Under the pieces are notes generated by a model. The model saw only the letters and a program-made list of their open reading frames with translations. It was not told where the DNA came from and ran no database searches. From Mesocentrotus franciscanus (taxonomy: Eukaryota > Echinodermata > Echinoidea > Camarodonta > Strongylocentrotidae), in assembly GCA_037976565.1 (NCBI GenBank), contig CP137683.1:10130927-10194926 (forward strand): 64,000 nucleotides of DNA. Reading direction: 5' to 3'. Shown here one piece after another: positions 33,337 through 45,300 of this stretch; the first letter of the stretch is position 1, and each line of letters starts with the position of its first letter. A program made the translations under genes and the position numbers.

Positions 33337-36300
33337 ATGGAGTTCCCTCCCCCAGGAGAGCTGGAGTATGGACCTCCAGCTCATGATTATACCAATGATT
33401 ACCATGGTCTCGGAGCTGTTGGGCCTCAAATGATAGTGGAAGGGGGCTACAGACCAGATGATCATGGCGCCCCACCTGTTGTTGAAGATTATGTCAATGG
33501 TAAGTTCCAATGGGAAGAAGAGATACAAAGAGAAGAAAAGAAGAAGAAGAAGAAGAAGAAGAAGAAGAAGAAGAAGAAGAAGAAGAAGAAGAAGAAGAAG
33601 AAAAGAAGAAGAAGAAGAAGAAGAAGAAGAAGAATGAAGAAGGAAGAAGAAGAAGAAGAAGAAGAAGAAGAAGAAGAAGAAGAAGAAGAAGAAGCCTATG
33701 TCTTGCTTAGCCAGGGTAGCCTCATCAGTATTAATATTGTTCTCCCTTAGGGCCTTGCAATCATATAATTACCCCAGGTTTGGGTAAGCTACTACAGGGA
33801 GGGGGCATGGGGGCATAATATGCTCCCCCAGCAAATGACCCCCTCAAACTAAAAAAAAGAGGAATACATAAAAGAAGAGAAAAGGGAGACTCGGAAGCAA
33901 TAAGGGTGACACAGGGGCAGTCCCTGGAAATATTAGATGAATACAATTTGACAGCAGGCCTGGTCGTACGTAAACAACTCCATGAAATGACCGAATGACC
34001 AAGCTGGAGCAACTTCAGGTGATGTAACCATATCTGTCAATGAGCTATGTTCTTTTTTGTTCTCTTGTTTAATATTGCATTCTCCCCCTCTCTCTTTCTT
34101 CTTTCCCTCAGGGAGCCACAGCCAGCTCCACATGGGAAACAGTGGGTTGTACCGTGAACTGAGGAGCGTGATGGTAGATGGGGGCGACAGGTTTGGGGTC
34201 TCGACGATCACTGTGGATACGCAAGAAGAACTAATCTGGGTCGGAAACCAAGGGGTGAGTGGAGGGATAGGCTCCCATTATTCTTATGCAAATTGCAGAG
34301 ATGACATGTGCGAAGAAGTCAAGTCAAAGAATAGCTTTTAATATAGGACAATCCTGTGCTATGTGTCTCATACAACATTTGAATAAATTGTTCCCATTTC
34401 TTTCACCCCAAATTGAGAATTCTCTTGATACGACCTGAGAATGATGGGAGTGAGAATGACTGTTAGAGAGCAATATTTAGGTGTGTGTTACTTTATTGAG
34501 GCCAGGCATCCAACCAACCATTCGGCCTCCATCTACAGTTTATATCAATAACACACAATGGAATGATTGACATATGACTTACATCTACTAGCTAACAACG
34601 TGGTCCTCTTACTTCCTGGCCTGGCATACCTTCTCTTAATCTTACGTGCTTCATAATTAGTGAACTTTATTGCTTTGGTCATCGACCCAGTCTGGCTTGC
34701 TTGTCAATCAAGACACTCCATTAGTGATACAAGAAAGAAGCATTATTCAAAGAGCATATCAAGAGATATTCATTTTCGAATGGAATAAATGGATAAATGT
34801 TATCTGTCCTGCAAGACACACTGCACAGGATTGCTTACAGACATATCAAAAATTCCATCTTGTTTTCATCAGAGCAAGATGCAAAAATAAACAACAAGCA
34901 AAAATGAGACATATACATTTTCAGAATGATTTTTGATGAGGATTTCCCTCTTCTTGTGTAAATTGTGAACTTTGGAATTTTGGAAGTTTGGATTTACAAA
35001 CAATGTGTTGGTGTGTGATTTTCCATAATATAGAGGATGATTTGTCAGTTATTGTATATATTAAGTCAACTTGCCATCAGTTGCCCATATGGCAATTTTG
35101 GTTGCAAGGTCAGGCAAGTTGGTTTGTAGTACCCAGGGGCCCGTTTCTCGAAACCGTCATAACTCTTAACTTGTTGACTATCCCATTGAAACGCATGTTA
35201 ATTCTATAACACGTTTCAGTGGGATAGTCAAGAAGTTAGACTTATGACAGTTTCGAGAAACGGGCCCCAGTCTACCATTTATCACATCCTCTTCCTGATG
35301 TCTTCCTCTGACATGTCCTGAAGTTTGGAAGGATACCATTATGTCTCTCTATGTCATTTAACTGTTAGGGTCACGTGACATCGTACTATGGACCCCAGCT
35401 GCAAAAGTACACATCCTTCCAGGTTCACCCTACCAACCCGATTCGTGAGATATCCACCTTCCCCGGAGGTGTCCTCTCACTGTACAACAATGGCCTCCGC
35501 TGCAATGCCAGGCAAGGCATGAGAGTCTTTGATTGCAAGTAAGTATAGATGAAATATCAACATACATGTATCTGGCACATGTATCTTTTTATATGAGTGG
35601 AACAATATGAGGATATATTGAGCCATTTTTATTTCAATTCCCTTTTTCCCATCAAAACTTTAAAAAATTGAGCCAATTCCTTCGATATTTCAGGAGGTTT
35701 GACTTTCACAACATGCAGAGTTTATAGTTTTGGCTTTTAGCAAACAATATTGATTTGTACTTACAACAGAAGGATCATTTTTGTGCAATTAGTGTTGCTG
35801 TGAATATCGTTCTTGTTTACAAATTGCCAAAGTATGTTGGATTACTTGGGTTTTATAGTTGGTATTCACAAAGGATACACTTTTTAAAATGAATTTGTGG
35901 GCTTTTTGGACCTCCCTTTAAAACGTGTGTTATAGAATGAACGCATGTTTCTATGGGAAGTCCATAAAGGTTTTCAAGAAACCGGCCGTTTTTACAATTT
36001 TGGACGATTCCTTCCACTTTCAGGGGTGAGGACTTTCAGAACATGCAGAGCATGCTTGTCCTGAGTGACACCCGTCTGCTCCTGGGGGGTCATCAGGACC
36101 GGCTGGTAGAGGTTGACCTGGGGTCAGGGGTTCAGACGGTGACCCACCCGACGGACAAGGTGGGCGTGGCCATCATGAGACCCGATCAGAGGTTCATCTG
36201 CTGTGGGGTACCAACAGGACATGTAAGATATGACAATAAAAGCTCGTTCACAAACCCCTTTTTTTTTTTGGTTATTGACTATATGAATGGCAAGCAGAGA

Positions 36301-39300
36301 TGAAAACAGTTCCTGCACACAGCAAAGCTCCTACTCCTTTCAGTGCGGCATAGTACACTTAAAAGCCCCTGCAGAAAACTGCCACGGCAAGTATAAAGGA
36401 TGGCAATAATTGGATTACTATACCACTTTTCAAAAGGATACAAGGTACTAGAAGTTATCGGGGAATAGTGGCAAAATTATTAGAAAGCATTATTTCTATT
36501 TCATGGAGCAAAATCAGATTGTTTATATTAGCAATATTTTCGCAATTTTGTTGGTAAAACGTTGAGCAAGAATGATTAAAAGATTGTGAATCAAGAGAAA
36601 AGGAAAAAGGAACCTACCAATCATTCAAAATCATTTTTGGCTACCTCAGCAAACGTGAATAACATTTGTTTGATGAAGTTTGTTTTTCATATTTGATAAA
36701 CATTCAAGTCTATAAAAGCATCGATGTACATGTAATTCAAGTTAATGCAAATGTGATTTTAATTTGTTACAATAGTAGGAGCTTGCATTTATCATTTCTA
36801 CAAGCAATGAATAGTCCTTCTCCTGATACTCTGCAGCATTCCATACACATACATGTATTTATTTGTCGTTGCTCTGTGTAGGTTCAACTAAGGGACCCAG
36901 CAACCATGAAGATAGAGCACACATTAGAAGCCCACCGAGGTGCTCTCTCAGATTTTGATGTCATCGGGAACCAGCTCATCACCTGCGGCTTTGGAGAAAG
37001 GTAGGTGCATGTAACCATACAGTCAAACCTGTCTTAGTGGCCTCCTCTCAGTACACTACCTGTCTCTAGTAGTCACCGTTATTGTCTTCCTTCAGGAAGA
37101 AAATGTGTTGTACAACCTGTCTAGAAAGACTACCTGTCTACAGTGGCCACTTTCTTGGTGCAGTAAAACCTGTCTTAGTGGCCCCCTCTGAGTACATGAC
37201 CTGTCTATAGTGATCACCTTTATTGTCTTCCTTCAGGGAGAAAATGTGTTGTAGAACCTGTCTAGAAAGACCTGTCTAACAGTGGCCACTTTCTTGGTGC
37301 AATAAAACCTGTGTTAGTGGCCATCTCCCTATAAAGGACACCTCTCTATAGTGGGCACTTTTATTGTCTTCCCTCCAGGGAGAAACATGCATTGTAGAAC
37401 ATGTCTAGAGAGGCCACCTGTCTACAGTGGCCACTTTGTCTGTTTCCCTTTCATGGCCTTGATAGACAGGTTTGACTGGATGATGATGGGGGTACAGGGG
37501 GTGCTGTTATTTAAGCAGCCAATATCGTATCGTTCGTAAGCTGGCCCTCCTAAGCAAGTACATTGTCCATTTATTTCATCCAACATATTCATTTGACGAT
37601 TGCAGTTAACAATAATAATAATAAATAATAATAATGATAATATTATAATTATATGCAAAATTTACAAAGTGCATTAATCCCTTGTTTCTAAGCGCCTGAA
37701 GGTGGTTTTTTTTTTCTGGTATAAGAACCCAATTTTAATTTAACTTTTGTACAATCAGTAGGCTAGGAATTGTGTGGTAGCATCCCATATACATGTACAT
37801 GACGTACAATGTAATTGTTTTTATTAATTTTTATATTTATGCGTTGTTACTTGCGTCTTTTGCTCAATCTGTGCCATGTCTTTGTATTGGTGTGCAGGTT
37901 AGGAAGCCTGAGTGTGGATAGGTTCCTCATGGTGTTTGACCTTCGAACTATGCGACCTATGGCCCCTCTCCATGTGCCGCTAGAACCCATCTTCCTGCGT
38001 TGCATGGCTACCTACTCGAACCGGATCATTATCATGGATCAGGTAGGCTCAGATAAAATCAAACTTGTCATGCTTTGAATTTGAGGGAATTCGAAGAGCA
38101 ATCCTTTTTCAGGAAATATTTCTACTGTGATATTCTTCCAAACAGCCATACAAAGAATGAAAAAAAGGGGTTACACATTTTCTCTCATCTATACCAGAAA
38201 CTCAACCCTTCTCTGTAAGCCACGCTGCTTCCTCCTGACTGACCTAAAATGATTGCAGCATAAGCTAAATCAAATAATTTTTGTTTGATCAGAAGCAAAG
38301 TAACCAACTGTCTTTAAACCCTTCCTCTTTCTCAGAGTGGTCAATTTCAGATTCTTGACCCTGGCGGACTGGTGACCCCTGAAATGATGGTCCTGTATCA
38401 GGTCAACATGGCTGGCGATATGGTGATGGACTTTGACGTGTCCAGTAACAGTAGCTGTGTGGTGTTTGGCGACTCTGGAGGTTAGTTTGGTTTATTGCTG
38501 TTTGTCTATAACCAGTTCGTCTACTGCCCAGTTGGTCTTTTCCCACATGGTCTATTCCCAGCCGGTCTACTATCCACATGGTCTAATATTCATTCCCTCT
38601 ACTTGTCATTTGGTCTAATGACCATTTGGTCTAATCTCCAATAAGTCTACTACCCATTTGGTCTATTGCTCATTTAGTCTAATTTCCAGTTGGTCTAATT
38701 CCCAGTTTGTCTAACGCCCATTTTGTCTACTATCCATATGGTCGAAAAGTCATTTAATCTTAATCTTAACAAATCTTAAAATAACAATAATCATCAAATT
38801 TGGAGGAAAGTTGACATGCAGAGGTGTTGTGGGCCAGTGGATAGGTCCTTGGAATACAAATAACAAGGTATGGGGTTTGAATCCCTGACTCCGAACCAAC
38901 ATCCTTTGGCAAAAAATGTAACTGTATTTGCCGCTCTCCACCAACTCACTTTATGCTAATAGTTTGTCATGTACATTTGCTCAAAGTAAGTTCGTTTTGA
39001 AATATCAGCTGAGAGCTAGGTGGGTATTCACTCTATATAAATGATACAGTCCAACAACTAAATTAATCATACCCTTACCAAGGTTTGTAATTTTTTAGAT
39101 ATGTGAAAAATTGATTTGTCCTGATTTATGTTTCTTGAGAATGTGACAAATTAAAACTTACATCTAAAAGTATTCAACAAAGGTCATAATTCAACCAGTC
39201 CACCTTTCATTCTTTAAATTTTTTTTAAAATGGGGGTATGAATAATTCAGTGGGTAACTGTATGAGTTCATACACTTCTGCTTATCAGCATACAATATAC

Positions 39301-42300
39301 ATGTATTTTAAATTCGTCTTTATTTTGTTATAATAGAGATTTGTGATTTTCTCTGTTACTACGACACATCTCCCAGCGACAATGTTCTTTCGTCACTATC
39401 CTACACTAACCATTTTTACGAACATTAATCCTGGACCAAACACTATTCCTAACCCTAACCCTAACCTAAACCTAAACCTAGCCATTGTTATAACCCCAAC
39501 CTAAAACCCAATTACAACCATAACTATACCCCTATACCTTTGTTGAAATGAAGCATGCAGCAAATGTTGTGTCACCCTTCTATCAATCAATATCTTGTAC
39601 TAATGTATGCCTTGCTATGAACCATGTATTTCACCTAGGTTGTTGCCATTTGTGGTCAAGCAGTGACGAGGAGGTGACATTTAATACCTTTTCCACCGAT
39701 ACTGAGTTTGCTGAGCCTGTAAGTAAACAGTTTAAACATTTTCCTGTTGCCTTTTTGAAATTTTGATAACATGGATTATGAGTGGAGTTTCAGCGATCCT
39801 TTTTTTTTCATGATGGAAAAACTGAATTGTAGGTAAAGTTTTCAGGGCTCTTATTCCAATGAAAGAATTACTTGGTGTAATCCTGAAACATTTACCTACA
39901 ATATGGTAATAATAGTTTGAAATAGTGACATGCTACATTCTTTCCTGTGAAAAAGAATTGTTTATGTTAAGTTTGAATATAAATATCATTAGGGTGCATT
40001 TTGATTTTGTCTGTGGAATTATTAAATTCACATTAAAACAAGAGAAACAGACAAAATCGACTTCTGCGTATCAGACAATGAAAAGTCGACTTTCGCATTA
40101 GTCATAACTTCCTTCATTCATAGTATTTTCTTCAGTCCCAATAAATTTGAATAAGTCATGGTTGACTGTTCTCTTCTGCTTACTCCTCCTCTTCCTCCAC
40201 CTTCTCTTGTTCTTCTTTTTCTTGTTATTGTTGTTCTTTGTGTTCTTCTCCTTCTTCTCGCCTTCTTTCCATCCCTCTCTTTCCCCTCCTCCGCCATCTC
40301 CTCTTTCTTTTTCTTCTCCTCCTTCCCCTCTTCTCACTCTCTATCCTCCTGCTCCTTTTCCTTTTTCTTCCCCTCTTCTCTCTCTCTATCTCTTCTGCTC
40401 CTTTTTCATTTCCTCCTTCCACTCTTCTTGCTCTCTCTCTCACTCTCTATATATCATTCTCCTTTTCCTTCTCCTCTTTCCTCTTCTTCATACAGGTGGT
40501 ACCCATGCACGCTATGCCATTCAGTGATGAGCTGGCATCATTCTCCACCATACCCATGCCGTACTGTGAGGAGGAGCCCCTCTTGTCAGACTGGCCCGCA
40601 GAACTCTGTAGAGTCAGCATGAGGTAATGCGAGGGGAATTCCCTGAAGTCACCTGCAATGTGCAGCATGCTACAGTGAAGCCTGCTTTTGTGACTATCTG
40701 TCTATAAAATCCAAGAAAATTTGTTCTCTTATACACTACAACATTTTTTTGTGTGTATATGGAACCTTTCCAACATCAACTGATTAAGATCATTTGCAAT
40801 AGCGATATAAGAAAAATTCCATACGGGCAGTGGGCTTTGCATTTTTGTAGCTTATTACAAGCAGAGAAGTGAGTAACCTTTGGGAAGTTTGTTGTGCATA
40901 GCTATTTGTTTGCCATCCGTTGATGTGTAGTATCATTTTATTTTGTAAAGTTTTGTTGTTGTTGGCATGTGTTGAGATGGTTTACTGTGTCATGTATGAA
41001 CAAGACTTTCTTCACTTCATGAACTCTCACCCATCAATCCAGAGATCCTATGCAGCACGAAGCTTGTCTGGTTCATTGGCTACGCCCCAAACACTGCCTT
41101 TTTCATATTAACATACAATGATTAATCGTTCAAAAAAATTTCTTCTTGTCACATCGTCCAGGCAACCCCCTCCCATTGACCCAGAGATCCTAGGCAGCAT
41201 GAAGCTGGTCCAGTTTATTGGCTACGCCCCAAACACATCTTTTCAGAAACTTTTCCTCTATGTAGTACATACCTTTTTAGCTTTTTCTCCTCCTCATGAA
41301 CTGTTGCTCAAGCAACCCCACCCATCAACCCTGAGGTTCTATGTAGCAAGAAACTTGCCTTTTATTCAGCTATTCCTCAAACACAGAGTTACAGAAAAAA
41401 CTTGTCCATGATCAGTACATGTACGTATACATGTGCATTTATATTGATAAACATATAAACTACTTTTATCCTCATGTTGTTCAGGCAACCTCCTCCCGTT
41501 GATCCGGAGATCCTACGCAGCATGAAACTTGTCCAGTTCATCGGCTACGCCCCTAACACCGGGGGAAGACGGAGGAACCAGGTAGCTTACAGGGACGTTG
41601 CAGGAGGTTCCAAGAAGACCAGCAAAGATATGGTGCCAGAGAGCCCCTCTGGCAGAAGTAAGTGAAACACCAGCAGGACATTACCCCACCCCACAAGTAA
41701 CTCCTAAGGAATTGGAGATGTTGCACATAGTTTTAGAATGAATCTGATTGCCATAGTAATGATATCTCTAAAATTCTTTCAGGCAGGTTATTATGAACTC
41801 CTGTCTTCTTCTTTCTCTATCAATGAAGTTACGTAGGTTGCCATTAACAAACAAAATTGTATTCAAGATGCGTATACTTGGTACACTTTGAATGGAGAAG
41901 CCCCAAGCAATTTGTGATATTTCCTCAGATTGCACCAATATTTGTAATCCTGTAAATATAATGGCAGAGATTGTGCCAATAGTTGTGCCACACTACAGCT
42001 TTTTCAGCAACATCAATTTTTCATTAAAAACATTAAAACAAGAGATACATGTATCAATGCTCATACTAGAATTGCCAGACTTTTTTCAAGGAGTGTACCT
42101 GTATATGACAGTGTATGTTGACTTCAAATTCAGAATTTCCCTCCTTGGATTCTATTTCAACCTTGGTTTGCATCCTCTGTGAAATATAACATCGCATGAA
42201 AAATTCGAAATATGTCGGTTCATATATATCTGTCTTTTGTCATTTGAACTCCAGAGAATTCCATATTCATTTAATGACTAATATGATTATTGTTGTTACC

Positions 42301-45300
42301 TCTCTCACAGCGGAGGACCCAATGATGATCATGGTGCCTAAACCTTACAGGAAAGTCGAGATCAAGTATTCCAAACTTGGCATTGATGACTTTGACTTCA
42401 GGCATTACAACCGGACCAACTTCGCCGGACTCGAACCTCACATTCCAAATGCCTACTGCAACTCTATGTTACAAGTAAGCTCAGATCGCTACTTTTAACT
42501 CTGTATATGCCACACAGATAATCTCCCTCTACCACATTGTATTTGTAATGGGATAGATACATACAGTATACCAAAAGTCTCAAAACATTCCAAATGTCTG
42601 CTGCAACTCTATGTTACAAGTAAGCTCAGATTGCTACTCTTTATAATCCACATGAATATCCTCCCTCTACCACATTGTATTTATTATGGGATAGATACAT
42701 GAAAGGTTTGAAGACTATTTAACCGTTTCCAGTACAAGATTCGGCTATACCGGTGTAAAAAGGGTGATCATGGAGCTAATCAATACTAGAAATGATTAAA
42801 ATTACAAAACCATTGTGTCGCCCAACTTAATTTCATCCATCAATTGGTTTGTGTTGTTTTGTGCCAAATTGGATGTGTGGCAATTTAAAGCGACCATGCA
42901 GAGAGGTGAAGAAAGTAGCTGAAGTGTTAAGTGTTTCTAGAATACATGCTGAGGTGGCAATTTATTGGCTCCACTGTCAATTTCCTGCACTAAATGAACT
43001 CCTAACTTCAACTCTGGACCAAACACAAATCCTAACCATAACCCTAAACTTAAACCTAGCCTAAAAACCAATTGCAACCATGACAATAACCCTACAACTT
43101 TGATGAAATCAAGCCAAAAGCAATTGTGAGTCTAATGTCGGGTCACCACCTTTAGGGAGTCCCACTATTTGCCTCTCCCTCTTAATAAAAATGAATAGGA
43201 AAAAGTAAATTGTTACCGCTAAAAATCATTTTATTCAAAGAAAAAGAAAAAGAAACATTACTTGAGAGTCATTGCTTTGAATTTGTATTATTTCAACTGT
43301 TGTTAGATACATGTACAATGTAGTTATGCATTTGAAGGAACCTGTTGACAGGGTTGGAATATTTATATTTTTTTCTATTTCTTTTTTAATTTAAAAACAA
43401 ACAAACAAGTGATTTAAATCAGTGGTTTTAAGCAAATATTAATTTATTTGAATTGCCAATTTTATTCAACAAAATCCTCATTTACATTTGAGATTTTTTT
43501 ACCAACCCTTCTGGTTGGTCAGCAAAAAGATTTCAGGAAATTTGCAGATTTTTTTACAGAAAGGAAAAACCTCAAAACCCCATCATCCATTGTCACCTAA
43601 ATTCATGAATTAACTTTCCCTTTTTTTCAGGTGCTGTACTTTGTGGAACCTCTGCGCTGTGCACTGGAAACCCACACATGCAGCAAGGAGTTCTGCCTAG
43701 CCTGTGAAATGAGCTTCCTCTTCTACATGTTTGACTTGTCCAAGGGACAAACATGCCAGGTAAGGCAGACCTCTCACAAGGTTTACAGGGCTGGTAGTCA
43801 ATTCAGTTAATTCAGGTGTATGTTACTGTGTCATGGCAGGGCTCCTAGCTATCCTTGAAATCAGAGAAAAATCTTGAAAATTAGTTTCCCTTTTTTTTCG
43901 ATTCAGGGAAGAGTCAGAACATGCCGGGTAAGGCAGATCTCTCACAAAGTTTACCAGGGGTGTTTCACAAAGACTAAGATCGACTTTAAGTTGGACTTAA
44001 CTATGGCAGGCCGTTCATACCACTGTTTGCTCTCACCATTTATCTCTCAAGGGACAAACAAATCATGGTCACAAATCTACAGAATTTACATTTTTGATAA
44101 TTCATGATTGTAGGAAAAAATATTGTCTAAAGATCATAATGGTGAGAGCAAACGGCATGAACGGCCTGCCATAGTTAAGTAAAGTCCAACTTAAGATCGA
44201 TCTTAAGTCTTTGTGAAACTTCCCCCAGGGCTGGTAGTTAATTCAGGTGTGGCAGGGTTCTTAGCTATTTGCTTTTATGTTTATTGAGATTGCACTTATT
44301 AATGGTTCGGAACATACACAGCAAAATATATTTTGGGGTGATTGGTACCCTTTTATTTTACCTGAGACTTCTTTAACGTATATCTTTGTTGGGCAGGCTA
44401 GTAATTTCCTTCGAGCATTCCGTACCATTCCAGAGGTGTCAGCTCTGGAACTCTTACTGGGGGATGCTGAGGAGTCCACAGGCAAGGCCAACTTCCCTCG
44501 TCTTATCCAGAGCTGGAACAGATTTGTACTGGCCCAGGTCCTACAGGTAAATCACTTTATTGTATCTTGTAATCCACCGACAGCCAATAAGGGAGTACTG
44601 TCTATCATGAATACTATTATATTCGGTATGCAAATACTTCATGTACATGTGTTTGTTCACATCAGCTCTTATTTTGTTATTGGCGTAAATGAGTCAGAAT
44701 TCTGCGAAAGAATCTCAATTTTCTTCCGGGGCTGTTATAAGCTTTACACAGTTAAATTGCTCACTCCAGTGGTGGGGGAGGTCTATCTGTCTTATGTCAA
44801 GTTTACATAAACTATAAAGGAAAATGCCCATTAATATTACTTCTGATATTTTTTTTTAATTTCCCATAAATTTGGGGGCTAGTGCCCATGCAAGTGAATC
44901 CTGAATCTACCAATGCATTACTTCTTCTTAAAGAGAAGGTTGAGTTCTGGGAAGAGGTGAAAAATAATTTGTGATATCATTGTTATTATGCAAGTGTGAA
45001 AGAACATCAGATGAAAAATGTTCCCTGAAAAGCACGGCTCTTCAAATGCCTTAATATTCTAAATATGACATGTAACAGCATAAAAATCGAGAAGGATTTT
45101 TATGCCACATGTTTGTGTAGTCCCATATACATCTTTCTGTGTACAGTTCTTGTAACTTTACCAAGACTCGGCCAAATTTCTAATCATTTTGATGATTCCA
45201 GAACCTTGCAGTACGCACCAATACTTATATGCTAGATGATCAACCTTTTCTGATCGATTCCACACCATTTCTTTCACAATGCAATCGCATGACCAGAACT

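Noticed and set aside
33082..33750. 222-aa frame with poly-Lys/Arg/Glu
   Set aside because: Only codons from 33337 to 33499 are PAN2 exon 1. Upstream is a pyrimidine-rich intron and downstream a (GAA)n repeat.
39425..39500. CCCTAA-like units as a telomere or interstitial telomere
   Set aside because: Units are degenerate and embedded in a dispersed repeat that recurs at 43012-43115.
40147..40627. Ser/Leu-rich frames of 126-154 aa
   Set aside because: Read from the CT-rich tract before PAN2 exon 9; only 40496-40623 is coding, in the PAN2 frame.
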